Assembly: GCA_000620205.1 (NCBI GenBank)
Contig: JHVP01000007.1
Coordinates: 1 to 64,000, forward strand
Source of the DNA: Geodermatophilaceae bacterium URHA0031
GTDB taxonomy: Bacteria > Actinomycetota > Actinomycetes > Mycobacteriales > Geodermatophilaceae
Direction of reading: 5' to 3'
Length of the DNA: 64,000 bases
Part shown: piece after piece, positions 1 through 9,134 of the stretch
Layout of the letters: every line of letters begins with the position of its first letter
Numbering within the stretch: the stretch's first letter is position 1
Position numbers and translations under genes: made by a program
The notes under the pieces: generated by a model
Seen by the model: the letters and a program-made list of their open reading frames with translations, nothing else
Databases searched by the model: none
Told to the model about the DNA's origin: nothing

Positions 1-815
1 GGGTGATCGACGCGGCGCTGGTCGCCGTCGCGCACGGCGAGGCGCACGCCCAGCTGCCGCAGGTGGTGCACCACTACCGCCAGGCCCTCGACCCCGACGG
101 CACCGAGCCTGATCCGACCGAAGGCAGACGGTTGTCGGTCACCCGGCACGCCGATGGCAGCGGGACGGGTCGGTTCGACCTGGACGCGGTCGGCATTGAG
201 AAGGTGCTGGCCGGCATCGAGGCCATCGTGCAGGCCTCCAGGCCGAAGGGGGATGACCGCACCCGCGCCCAGCAGCAGGCCGACGCCCTCGTCCAGCTGT
301 GCGACAACCAGCTGGCCTCCGGTGCGCTGCCGACGCTGCGCACGGTGAAGCCGCACGTGGTGCTGAACATCGACACCGACGACCTGATGGATCCTGCGAC
401 CGGGCCGGGGACTGCGCGCACCGGCTTCGGGGCGCAGCTCTCCGCGGCCCGGGCGCGCTGGCTGGCCTGCGACGGCAGCATCTCCCGGATCGTCATGGGC
501 CCCGACGGGGTCCCGCTCGATCTCGGCCGGGACCACCGGGTCGTGACCCCCGGGCTGCGCAAGGCCGTCGAGGCCCGGGACGGGCAGTGCGTGTTCACCG
601 GGTGTGATGCGCCCACGCACTGGTGTGACGTTCATCACCTGATCCACTGGATCCACGGCGGGGAGACCAGCCTGGCCAACTCCGGGCTGCTGTGCGAACG
701 GCACCACACCAGGGTCCACCACGGCTTCCGGATCGAACGAGATCCCGGCGGCCGATGGCGCACCTGGCGCCCCGACGGCACCGAGATCCTCATCGGCACG
801 CCACTGCTCTGCTGA
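1..815 (+). CDS. HNH endonuclease with DUF222 region, 5' end outside window
   Basis: This is the C-terminal part of a DUF222/HNH endonuclease, a family present in many copies in high-GC actinobacteria. About 270 residues are visible. The frame is open at the left edge and family members are usually 400-500 residues, so the start is probably missing; the GTG at position 3 is only the first visible start codon. The HNH core lies near visible residues 196-240: paired cysteines (C196, C201, C208, C231), the DVHH pair at 209-212, N226 and H234/H235. The family is predicted to cleave or nick DNA; its biological role is not established. The next gene, ychF, begins 22 bp downstream. Confidence 0.85.
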   Translation, partial: VIDAALVAVAHGEAHAQLPQVVHHYRQALDPDGTEPDPTEGRRLSVTRHADGSGTGRFDLDAVGIEKVLAGIEAIVQASRPKGDDRTRAQQQADALVQLCDNQLASGALPTLRTVKPHVVLNIDTDDLMDPATGPGTARTGFGAQLSAARARWLACDGSISRIVMGPDGVPLDLGRDHRVVTPGLRKAVEARDGQCVFTGCDAPTHWCDVHHLIHWIHGGETSLANSGLLCERHHTRVHHGFRIERDPGGRWRTWRPDGTEILIGTPLLC

Positions 816-837
816 GCCGCCCGTAAGCTGGTCTCCC

Positions 838-1911
<1,074 letters not shown>

Positions 1912-1941
1912 CGTAGAGTAAACCTGCTGGTCAGAAGCCTG

Positions 1942-2733
1942 TTAGCGGCGTCCAGTCCGCACAGAGTCCGCAGGATCGTCGAGTGCTGCAGACATCAGGG
2001 CGTCCGTGGCTGCCCGTGTGCGGTCGTCCGCGTCGGGCCACAGGTGTCCGTAGGTGTTCAGCGTCGTGGTCGCCGAGGCGTGCCCGAGGGCCCGCTGCAC
2101 GGTCACCACGTCGCAGCCGGAGGCGATCAGCCCGGAGGCGAAGAAGTGCCGGAGGTCGTGCAACCGGAGTCCGGCCAGTCCGGCTGCTGACGTCGCCTTG
2201 CGCCACTGGTGGCCGACGGTGTTCTGATGCGGTGGTGTGCCGGCCGGCGTGGGGAACAACCACCGCTCCGAGCCGCCGGCGGCCAGGTGCCGCTCCACGT
2301 GCCCGGTGGTCATGGTGAGCAGCCGGTCGGGGACGACGATCGTCCGCTCCGAGCCGTGCTTGGGCGCCCTCAGCTCGGCGGTGCCGCCGGGCCCGCGCTG
2401 TACCTGTCGGCTGATCACAACCCGGCGTCGGAGGAAGTCGACGTCGCCGACCTGCAGTGCGGCTGCCTCACCGAGCCGAAGGCCGCCGAACGCGCAGAGG
2501 GCGATGAAGGCGGTGAACCGGTCGTCGGCGGCCGCGAGCAGGGCGCCGACCTGGGGCGGCGTGGGGACGCTCATGGCGTGCCCACGACGTCGACGGCGGG
2601 GCAGTGTCACCCCGTCGCTGGGGTCGGTGGCGATCACCCGGTCCCGGACGGCGCCGCGCAGGACGGCGCGCACGTTCTGCACGCGGGTGTGGACCCTCCC
2701 CGGGGCCAGACCGGCCGTCGGTCCTCGGCGCCG
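1942..2733 (-). pseudogene. Tyrosine-type site-specific integrase, N-terminally truncated
   Basis: The C-terminal catalytic domain of a phage/ICE integrase is complete. It has the first Arg in GGLRLGEAA, the HDLRH box, a His in LGHAS and the nucleophile Tyr in LNTYGHLW. Reading from the GTG at 2682 gives 246 residues. In-frame homology continues upstream through GLAPGRVHTRVQN to a TGA at 2734-2736, so the end of the core-binding domain is present but the arm-binding and most of the core-binding domain (roughly 100 residues) is missing; no convincing continuation is seen in other frames. The gene would have catalysed excision between the two 20-bp repeats. It is probably inactive because arm binding is lost. 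Confidence 0.8.
1954..1972 (+). repeat. Two AGTCCGCA octamers near attL (candidate integrase arm sites)
   Basis: AGTCCGCA occurs at 1954-1961 and 1965-1972, an 11-bp period, within the last codons of the integrase gene and 42 bp inside the left core. The same octamer occurs three times at 7303-7331, inside the other end. Direct repeats of one turn period inside both ends fit the arm-type sites bound by the N-terminal domain of tyrosine integrases. Confidence 0.55.
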
Positions 2734-2840
2734 TCACAACGAATCAGCGCCTTGATGACCGCGACCCGAACGGCGCAGGCGGCGGGTGACCGCGTGGGGC
2801 ATGGCTGACGGTCGCCCATCCGGTCGCCTGCATCGCGTGA

Positions 2841-2891
2841 GAGACGGACGCCGGGGAAAGCCCGGCCCGGTGGACCCCTGGCGTCCGTCTC
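2841..2891 (-). terminator. Long hairpin downstream of the PH-domain gene
   Basis: A perfect 12-bp inverted repeat pairs 2841-2852 with 2880-2891 around a 27-nt GC-rich loop. It lies 24 bp beyond the stop of the minus-strand gene ending at 2916 and before the integrase remnant, so it most likely terminates the PH-domain transcript. No T-run follows, as is common in actinobacteria. Confidence 0.5.
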
Positions 2892-2915
2892 ACCTACTGG
2901 AGCGAGGTCGATTCA

Positions 2916-3275
2916 CTACAGAATGTGCCAGAGAATCGTGTCGTGAATGTGCTTGGCCTTTTCGTCGCCACGGAATGTTGCCTCACGGACGTTTCCCCCG
3001 GCCGTGATCGCGATGGAGCTTGACGAGTTGAACTTGCCGAAGACACTCTTGTCAGAAACAAAGGAGACGGATTGAATGTTCTTGTAAGGCAGCGACGTCA
3101 CCGCCGCTTTCTTGCCGACGAACGAGTTGTCTTGCAGCACGACCCGCTTGTTCGTCACGCCGACGAACCCAGTACCAACGCCCGTGCAGTCGTACACTGC
3201 TATCAGCTGTTCGCCACTTAGTAGCCCAGCGGCAATCTTGTCGTACTGATCCTGCTTGTCGAACGTCTCCGTCAT
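2916..3275 (-). CDS. Small PH-like domain protein of the bacterial YokE type
   Basis: A 119-residue soluble protein with no signal peptide or membrane segment. The pattern LLSGEQLIAVYDC, FVGVTNKRVVLQD and LPYKNIQSVSF, followed by alternating strands and a C-terminal helix, matches the bacterial PH-like fold of the YokE/bPH type; such domains bind partners or membranes, with no known enzymatic role. The ATG at 3275 follows GGAG at suitable spacing. Its codons are visibly less GC-rich than the flanks (codons such as AAA, TTC, ATT and AAT are frequent), consistent with cargo acquired with the element. A hairpin follows its stop. The specific function is unknown. Confidence 0.65.
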   Translation of the reverse strand: MTETFDKQDQYDKIAAGLLSGEQLIAVYDCTGVGTGFVGVTNKRVVLQDNSFVGKKAAVTSLPYKNIQSVSFVSDKSVFGKFNSSSSIAITAGGNVREATFRGDEKAKHIHDTILWHIL

Positions 3276-3540
3276 CGGATCTCCATCGGTCGGTTGTTCC
3301 TCGGCCTTGTGTCGCGCAGGGAGCGCCTCGGCGTCGGTCCGGTCGGCCCTTCATCGCAGGCGATGCACTTCCCGCCCCCCACCTATCGGCAGCCGGAGCC
3401 GCCAACTGGTGGAGCGTGGAACGCCCCCTCGCCTTCCTCGCCCCTGCCTGAGGACGTCCGCGGGGTCGACCCGCCTCGCCTGGTCTTGGTCGAGCGCGTT
3501 GGGCGTCGGTGGCCGACCCTCACGTAGAGCGGGGCACGGA

Positions 3541-4038
3541 GTGAGGGTCGCCCTCGACGTCGCTGTCACGGCCAAGACAGTTCGGCACAGCATGGGCCTG
3601 GACCGGGCGCTCATGCTGCGCAAGGGCAGCGATGACATCCGCTTGCTGCGCGCGACCGAGCCGCGCATCGCCGGCCAGCTGCTCGATCTGGCCCCGTGGC
3701 GGCCGGTGTCGTTCCAACCGCCGGTGCGCCGCGACCTGTCCGTCGTCGCCGACGCCCCGGTCGACGCCGAGCTGATCGGCGACACCATCCGCGCCGCGCT
3801 CGGCCCGGCTGCCGAGGCCCTCGAATCGGTGCCCGTCCTGGCCAGCACCTGCTACGCCGACCTCCCCGATACCGCCCGCCGGCGACTTGGCCTGTGCCTG
3901 GACCAGGTCAACGTGTTGCTGCGGCTGGTCCTGCGACCCCTGTCAGGCACGCTGACCGACCAGCGCGCCAATCAACTGCGCGACCAGGTCTACGCGGCCG
4001 TCCATCGCGGCCCACACCACGAGTGGGCCATCCGCTGA
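3541..4038 (+). pseudogene. C-terminal fragment of a PheS-like class II ligase (SrmL-type)
   Basis: About 165 residues, readable from a GTG at 3541. GLDRALMLRKGSDDIRLL near residues 19-36 is motif 3 of a PheRS-like class II aminoacyl-tRNA synthetase fold. It is followed by an FDX-ACB-like domain with PPVRRDLSVV and a closing LRPLSGTLTDQRANQLRD segment. This closely resembles the actinobacterial PheS-related 'mystery ligase' family (SrmL), whose members are about twice as long. Motifs 1 and 2 are absent and the upstream sequence does not match the family, so the catalytic core is truncated and the fragment is probably inactive. It cannot be the housekeeping PheS. The family assignment is from pattern recognition. 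Confidence 0.6.
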
Positions 4039-4419
4039 CGTGCCCGCGCGCCGCCGGTGAGGCGTTTGCACTCCTGGGGTCGCCAGGTCCGGTTCGTCGC
4101 CCTCTCCGGCCGGGCAGACCTTTACCGACCCGACCCAGGTTGCCCACGCCACCGCGGTGGCCGCCACCCACCTGAACACCCGCGCCACGCGCTGGGTTCC
4201 ACGCCGCCCTGTGCGCCGGCAACGCATGTCGCGCCGTACAGACGACCCTGCAGGACGGCGCGATCTGGCTCTCGTCGGCGACGACGGTCGTGACGGTCAG
4301 GGGGCGTCGTGCGCGCGCCGAGCCCTTGCGGTGGTCGTACCCGGGCCGGACGCCCTGGGCAGGCGTGAGGGGGCGGCCCCGGCGAACCAGGAACCGCCCC
4401 CCTGCGCACTGCTGCTACC
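4039..4419. other. Gap without a recognisable gene inside the element
   Basis: All six frames give only short, Arg/Pro-rich translations with no recognisable motif. A short plus-strand stretch near 4110-4200 reads like degraded coding sequence but cannot be assigned. The only clear structure is the hairpin at 4369-4401. Confidence 0.5.
4369..4401 (-). terminator. Hairpin downstream of the secreted isomerase-like gene
   Basis: GGGGGCGG at 4369-4376 pairs with CCGCCCCC at 4394-4401 around a 17-nt loop. It lies 19 bp past the stop of the minus-strand gene ending at 4420, the expected place for its terminator. Confidence 0.45.
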
Positions 4420-5358
4420 TCAGGGAGTCGTGCAGGTGAGGTAGTTGAAGCCGACCTGGGCGGCCTCGAAGGGGTCGAACGTCGGGTCGCCGAAGCGCGG
4501 GTCGTGCTCGACGACGAAGTAGCGGATGCTGCCGCCTGCGGCCGCGAAGATCGACGGGAAGTCGATGCTGCCGCGGCCCACCATCTCGATCCGCCGGTCC
4601 AGAGCCGGGTTGAGGTCCTTGACGTGGAACAGCTGGATTCGGTTGCCGTACTTCTCGATCACGTCGACCGGGTCGAGGCCGGCGTAGGAGACCCAGTACA
4701 GGTCGAGCTGCGAGACGACGTTCTTCGCCTGGGTGTACTGCATCAAGATGTCGAAGCCGGTCCGGCTGCCGAAGACGGTGGTGAATTCGAAGTCGTGGTT
4801 GTGGATCATGAGCCTCTGGCCGGCCTTCCGCGCCTGCTCGCCGACAGCGTCCAGGTACTTCGCGTAAGCGATCCAGTCGGCCTCGGTGTGGAGCGCCCCC
4901 ACCCACGGCGCCCCCGCGCTGCTGCCGGAGCCGAAGTACTTGATCCCGAGGATGCGGTTCTCCTGCAGGATCTGCTCGATGTCCGCGGGGTTGGCGGGCG
5001 TGCCGACGTCGACGTGCCGGGCCGATGCCTTGAGGCCGTACTTGTCGAGCAGGGCGGCGTACTCCTCGGCGGTCAAACCGCTGAGGCTGTACGGCTCGAC
5101 GTTGCGGTAGCCCATCTCGGCGAGGCGGCGCAGGACCTCCTCGAGGCGTGTCTGCTCGCCGGTGCCGCTGCCGATGTACTCGGCGAACGTGTAGAGCTGG
5201 ATCGAGATCTTGCTGAGCGGAATGCTGCGGCCGACGCAGTCCGAGGCCGCTGAGTCCTTCGGGTAAGGCGCGGCGCTCGCCGTGCCGGCGACGCCGACAA
5301 AGAGCAGCGCCGACAGGATGGCGACGAGCACGGCCCGCAGGCTGGTCGTCAATTTCAT
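4420..5358 (-). CDS. Secreted sugar phosphate isomerase/epimerase-like TIM barrel
   Basis: A 312-residue protein of the xylose-isomerase-like TIM-barrel superfamily. It begins with a clear Sec signal peptide (MKLTTSLRA, hydrophobic stretch to about residue 25, ASA cleavage near 29), so the barrel is probably exported, unusual for a fold normally acting on cytoplasmic sugars. Metal-site segments are visible in order: VEPY near 87-90, HNHDFEF at 186-192, QLDLYW at 217-222, HVKD at 245-248 and VVEHD at 282-286. The ATG at 5358 follows GAGGGGA. It sits alone inside the element, between a ligase fragment and a gap. The substrate is unknown; an isomerase, epimerase or endonuclease IV-like reaction cannot be separated from sequence. 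Confidence 0.75.
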   Translation of the reverse strand: MKLTTSLRAVLVAILSALLFVGVAGTASAAPYPKDSAASDCVGRSIPLSKISIQLYTFAEYIGSGTGEQTRLEEVLRRLAEMGYRNVEPYSLSGLTAEEYAALLDKYGLKASARHVDVGTPANPADIEQILQENRILGIKYFGSGSSAGAPWVGALHTEADWIAYAKYLDAVGEQARKAGQRLMIHNHDFEFTTVFGSRTGFDILMQYTQAKNVVSQLDLYWVSYAGLDPVDVIEKYGNRIQLFHVKDLNPALDRRIEMVGRGSIDFPSIFAAAGGSIRYFVVEHDPRFGDPTFDPFEAAQVGFNYLTCTTP

Positions 5359-5970
5359 AGGGTCCCCTCAGATCGTCACATGGGCGCACATGATCGCCAC
5401 AGGGCGGTTGCCCACTGTCGTGAGGCGGACGCGCTGTGTTTCTTCTGTGGCGTGGGTCACAATGTAGAGGCACTCACGCCCGGTGCAAAACGGACGGTCC
5501 AGAGGCTGTGGCCGCTCGCCGTCGACGTCCCTGCCGACGACCCGAGCGGCCCTTGCTCCGCGCTGCCGCCGATCGGCGACGCCGACCGGGTTGCGTACGA
5601 CGTGAACCCTGGACGGGCGGAGGGCGGCCGGAGGCTGCGCTGCAGGGGTGGGCGCTGTGTCGCGCGGCACGCTGCAGCGTGGCCATGTGACCGGTTTGGT
5701 CTGGGTGCCCTGCTGATGCGCTCATGGTTGATGGACTACGAGTCCAAGGGCTGGTCATCGGGTGCGGCGCTGGCCGGCCTTGTGACCCTGGGGGCTGGCC
5801 CGCGCGCAGTGTCTGGCCCACCGGTACGGGCGCGCGTCGCTGGCGCTGAACCTGCGTACTGGGACTGGCTTCGAGCTGCGGATACCGCTCTCAACGTGGT
5901 CTCTTCGCTCGGTTCCACCCACAACTAGATGCTTGTGCCGCCCTGGCGCAGCGTTACGGCGAGAACTTAG
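5359..5970. other. Gene-poor stretch inside the element
   Basis: Upstream of the secreted protein the minus strand carries a plausible leader with an AGGGGA ribosome site. A plus-strand frame from 5380 to 5928 could encode 182 residues but has no recognisable motif and atypical composition; I do not support it as a gene. No other structure was seen. Confidence 0.4.
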
Positions 5971-6699
5971 TCAGTCGGCCACCCAAAACTCAATCTCACT
6001 GATCGCCAGGTCGGCGGCGCTTTCGGGACCCCGTCCTGGTATTGCGGTATGAATCCTCATCTCGACGAAGGTGGTCGAGCCCGATGGGAAGCTGAGTGAC
6101 TGATATGCGCCATAATTCTCTTTATTCTTATCTGGAAGTGGCGATTCTTCAGAGTCACCCTGCTGTGTTATAACGTCAACAAGACGGAGGCGAGCGTTCT
6201 TGTCATACAGATCCCAAGACGCCGCCCAGCCATTGACTACGCAGATTAGGCGAAGATTGACGCTCTGCCCGAACGAAAACCTGATGGCCTTCCCGTGGGC
6301 AAACTCCGCTCCTCCCGCCCCGTCGTGCCCTTCAATCCAGGCGGTACTCGAGTTGTGGTCTACGAGGTTGCTCTTGTCGTAAGACTGTGAACCCTCCCTC
6401 TCATGGCTTTGAATATCGGTCTCTATGTCATCGGCACCAATGGATAGAAGATCGAGGCCTCTTGGGTTCTCGCACGACGCGGGCTGCATTCGCTCCTGCA
6501 GCTTCGGAGTGATCACTAAGAGCATCACCGAACTCAGTATCGTGGTGACAACCCCGGCTACTATGCCGATAATCGCCGCATCAAGCCCAAGCCCGCGGGT
6601 TCGGCCGCTCAACGCACGCCGGCGGCTACGCGCAGGAATCCTTGAGCCGTTCGGCCGTCTGCTTCCGTGGCCAGCGACTCGCGGCCTTTGTCTTTCCAT
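5971..6699 (-). CDS. Membrane-anchored protein with NADase-type glycan-binding-like domain
   Basis: Up to 242 residues. The first ~37 are very basic and may be untranslated, because a start closer to the membrane segment is possible. A single transmembrane helix lies at about residues 39-64, then a linker and a discoidin-like beta domain at about 105-240. The block NLVDHNSSTAWIEG (111-124), LICVVNGWAASWDLYDKNAR and the closing ISEIEFWV match the 'NADase-type glycan-binding' domain family found beside toxins and surface enzymes. The predicted topology is an anchor with the binding domain outside. The AT-richer coding region is unlike the host, indicating acquisition with the element. No enzymatic domain is present; the ligand is unknown. 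Confidence 0.6.
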   Translation of the reverse strand: MERQRPRVAGHGSRRPNGSRIPARSRRRALSGRTRGLGLDAAIIGIVAGVVTTILSSVMLLVITPKLQERMQPASCENPRGLDLLSIGADDIETDIQSHEREGSQSYDKSNLVDHNSSTAWIEGHDGAGGAEFAHGKAIRFSFGQSVNLRLICVVNGWAASWDLYDKNARLRLVDVITQQGDSEESPLPDKNKENYGAYQSLSFPSGSTTFVEMRIHTAIPGRGPESAADLAISEIEFWVAD

Positions 6700-7302
6700 T
6701 GGGTCTCACCGTGACGGGCGGGATCCGGGAGGTAAAGCGGGCTCGGCCTGGACTGAAGCCCTCACGCCGCCCAGCGGCCAGCCCTGCACTCTTCGTGCGC
6801 GCACGGTTTGCGTCTGTAGGCAGCATCGCCGCTCACGTTCGTACATGCCAGGAGGTCACGCCAGCGAGGTCGTCCCGATGCGGACATTGGTTGGCGGCGT
6901 CGACCGGTCCTTACAGGAAGGCGGCTTCAGCTCCTGCTGAGGCGGGCCGCCCCTGGCCCGACTTGTGCAGTGCCGTCAGCACCTGGCTCTAGATGCCGCT
7001 ACCTGACGCCCGCGTATCTCGCTGCCCGACGTCGCACAGGGCTGCAGCGTCAGCCGGTGCACAACCCGACCAGCGGCCAGCCAAACGGTGGTCAGGGGAG
7101 TTGGTGCCGCGCTTTCTCCTGTGCGTGCCGCAGGCGGTGTCCCGCCCAAGGCCTGGGGCAGAGGCGCGGAGTCCATGCCCGAGGGGGAGTCTCTCGGGAA
7201 GCCGTGGTGACCCGTGAGTGATGTGGCCTCGCGGGGAGGCGCTGTCGAGGTCGGGCGCTGGCGGGCGAAGCCGACGTCGTAGCCCGCCGCGGGCCGGCGC
7301 TC
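6700..7302. other. Element right part without recognisable genes
   Basis: Several overlapping open frames of 60-120 residues exist on both strands, but none shows a domain, a ribosome site or family-like sequence. I see only degraded sequence leading up to the repeat cluster at 7303-7331 and the right attachment core. Confidence 0.4.
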
Positions 7303-7331
7303 AGTCCGCAGAAAGTCCGCAAAAGTCCGCA
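7303..7331 (+). repeat. Three AGTCCGCA octamers near attR (candidate integrase arm sites)
   Basis: AGTCCGCA occurs at 7303-7310, 7314-7321 and 7324-7331, at 11- and 10-bp steps, 104 bp inside the right core. Two further copies lie inside the left end at 1954-1972. The equal orientation and helical-turn spacing suggest bound arm sites rather than chance. Confidence 0.55.
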
Positions 7332-7435
7332 AGACGTTGGTTCCCGTCATGCGTGATCAGCGCGCACCAACGGCATAAGTGCTGCTCATCGCGCTGCTCC
7401 TATGTCAGCACATCAAGGTCAAACAGCCCGCCAAC

Positions 7436-7455
7436 GTTCCGCTTCAACGTCTGAC
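7436..7455 (+). repeat. Right attachment-site core (attR)
   Basis: An exact copy of the 20-bp core GTTCCGCTTCAACGTCTGAC that forms the end of ychF at 1893-1912. Here it is outside any gene: it represents the displaced ychF 3' end and marks the outer boundary of the element. Host-type gene density resumes with the gene at 7603. Confidence 0.8.
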
Positions 7456-7602
7456 AGGTTGTAGCCCACGCCAGGCGGTTGTCAGCGTCGTCCAATTGTC
7501 AGAGAGCCCGGTGGGTCTCCTCGTCACTCCCACCGCGCGGCCGATGAGTTCGTGGCTCCCGGCCGGTCCCAGGTCCTGAGACCCCTGGGGAAGGACACCG
7601 CC

Positions 7603-8208
7603 ATGTCAGAGCTTCTCGTCGACTTCATCACCTCGCTCGACGGCTACGCATCGGGAGAGGGCTGGCCCGGGTTCTGGGGTCTGGAGGGCCCGGAGTACCT
7701 CGCTTGGCTCGGCGAGCAGCCCGAGGTCACCTACCTGATGGGAGCGAACACCTACCGCCTGATGTCGGGCTTCGCCGCGGGCCAGGTCCCGAGCGGTCAA
7801 GACGGGTTCACGGCCGAGGAAGAGGCGTCCGTCGACGAGCTCACGCAAGCGTCCAAGGTGGTGTTCTCCTCCTCGCTCGAAGAGCCACTGGCGTGGGCCA
7901 ACTGCACGCTCGTCCGCGACGACGCCGTCGAGGCGGTCCGCGCCATGAAGGAGAACAGCTCGGGGCTCCTCAGCACCATCGGCAGCCTCAGCCTGTGCCG
8001 GTCCCTGCTGAAGGCCGGACTCGTCGACCGCTTCCGGGTCGGGATGTTCCCGGTGATCACCGGGGCCACGGGCGAAGAACGCATCTACGACGGCTACCCG
8101 GACGTCGCCCTCGAGATGATCGAGCACCGGACCTTCGACGGCCGCATCCAGATGGTCGAGTACAAGCCATGCGTGCTCGAGCACCCGCCGCTCGCCGCCC
8201 CTGCGTGA
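7603..8208 (+). CDS. RibD/dihydrofolate reductase-like oxidoreductase
   Basis: A 201-residue protein of the RibD C-terminal/DHFR-like superfamily. The N-terminus MSELLVDFITSLDGYASG is typical, followed by the YLMGANTYRLM segment and a central VFSSSLEEPLAW strand. The C-terminal half has the GSLSLCRSLLKAGLVDRFRV helix and the MFPVITGATGE motif that normally contacts NADPH. These small actinobacterial paralogues are presumed NAD(P)H-dependent reductases of unknown substrate; it is not the housekeeping DHFR. The ATG at 7603 follows GGGGAAGGA. It is the first host gene beyond the integrated element and is transcribed away from it. Confidence 0.85.
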   Translation: MSELLVDFITSLDGYASGEGWPGFWGLEGPEYLAWLGEQPEVTYLMGANTYRLMSGFAAGQVPSGQDGFTAEEEASVDELTQASKVVFSSSLEEPLAWANCTLVRDDAVEAVRAMKENSSGLLSTIGSLSLCRSLLKAGLVDRFRVGMFPVITGATGEERIYDGYPDVALEMIEHRTFDGRIQMVEYKPCVLEHPPLAAPA

Positions 8209-8503
8209 CGTCGCCCGTCCGCCGCTGTCGAAGGCCACCACCGCCCGCCGGCTCCTCGGACTGGTCAGGTGACCGAGGGTGGTCGGCCGGCGGGTGAGGC
8301 TGCTGTAGCCGCGTTCGGTGAGCGGCTCGCGGAACCGCACCACGACCACCCTGGGACCCGGACGGCGCGGCCTGCATCCACCTCCGTGCGCAGTTCGTAA
8401 GGCGACTTCCCCGACCTCGAGGACCTGCGGACCCGCCCGTGCGGCGGCAGGTGATCCGGCACAAGGCCGCGATGCGGCGGCACGCCCGAAACCTGAAAGA
8501 GAG
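8209..8503. other. Intergenic region with a possible gene remnant
   Basis: No complete gene is seen. The plus strand between about 8380 and 8500 reads as protein-like sequence containing short acidic and basic stretches but lacks a start and any recognisable family, so it may be a small decayed fragment. The promoter and operator of the ArsR gene begin at its right edge. Confidence 0.3.
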
Positions 8504-8532
8504 TTGCAGGTCCGGTCGAGCTGCCCTATGTT
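8504..8532 (+). promoter_or_regulatory. Candidate housekeeping promoter of the ArsR-MFS operon
   Basis: TTGCAG at 8504-8509 and TATGTT at 8527-8532 are separated by exactly 17 bp, close to the principal sigma-factor consensus. The -10 box abuts the operator palindrome, 33 bp before the ArsR start at 8565. Confidence 0.5.
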
Positions 8533-8550
8533 CTGAAAGACCATTTCAGA
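8532..8550 (+). promoter_or_regulatory. Operator palindrome for the ArsR-family regulator
   Basis: A perfect inverted repeat TCTGAAA-GACCA-TTTCAGA (7-bp arms, 5-bp spacer) lies immediately after the -10 box and 14 bp before the regulator start. An upstream CTGAAAG at about 8492-8498 may be a second half-site. Position and symmetry fit autorepression by a winged-helix dimer. Confidence 0.6.
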
Positions 8551-8564
8551 TCTAGGGAGTTCCC

Positions 8565-9134
8565 GTGCCCGAACGTCGTCGCAGGCTCACCGATCCCGCT
8601 GTGCTCGACGCGCTGGCGCATCCCGTGCGGCTGGACGTGCTCGGCTATCTCATGTCGGCCGGCCCGGCCACGGCCTCCCAGTGCGCGCGGGCCGTCGGTG
8701 ACACCCCCTCGAACTGCAGCTACCACCTGCGCGTGCTCGCCGCCCACGGTCTCGTCGAGCCGGACGAGTCCGGTGACGGCAGGTCCCGGCCGTGGCGGGC
8801 CACCCTCACCGGGTTCTCTGTCGGCGCCGACGACCCGGACGCGGAGGCCGGGGCCGCCCGGATGCTCGCGGCGTCGGTGGAACTGGACCACCACCTCGTG
8901 CGCGAGTACCTGCGCGCTCGCGACGACGTCCCGGAGCGCTGGCGCGAGGTGGACTCGCACGCGAGCTACGGCCTCGCCCTGACACCCGCCGAGCTCGCCG
9001 AGGTGGTCCAGCGCATCGACGATCTCGTGCGGCCCTACATCCAGGCCACCCGCACCGACGCCCCGGCCGATGCCGAGCACGTGCACCTGGGGTTCACGGC
9101 GTTCCCGCGGCCGCCGTTCGGCTCGCGGTCGTGA
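8565..9134 (+). CDS. ArsR-family winged-helix transcriptional regulator
   Basis: A 189-residue regulator. The N-terminal 75 residues form the winged helix: LDALAHPVRLDVLGYLMSAG, then the recognition segment DTPSNCSYHLRVLAAHGLVE and wing residues to about 75. The C-terminal half is a longer alpha-helical domain than classic metal-sensing ArsR/SmtB proteins carry, and no metal-binding cysteine cluster is visible, so a small-molecule or drug signal is more likely. Its stop overlaps the GTG of the MFS gene (GTGA), and an operator palindrome lies directly upstream, so it probably represses itself and the exporter. Confidence 0.9.
   Translation: MPERRRRLTDPAVLDALAHPVRLDVLGYLMSAGPATASQCARAVGDTPSNCSYHLRVLAAHGLVEPDESGDGRSRPWRATLTGFSVGADDPDAEAGAARMLAASVELDHHLVREYLRARDDVPERWREVDSHASYGLALTPAELAEVVQRIDDLVRPYIQATRTDAPADAEHVHLGFTAFPRPPFGSRS

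Noticed and set aside
2841-2891. Integron attC-like or tRNA-like structure in the element
   Set aside because: Only a single 12-bp stem is present; no cloverleaf, CCA or attC core sites. A terminator for the adjacent gene is simpler.
5380-5928. A 182-residue plus-strand gene in the element
   Set aside because: No motif, no ribosome site and coding-unlike composition; it overlaps the leader of the divergent secreted protein gene.
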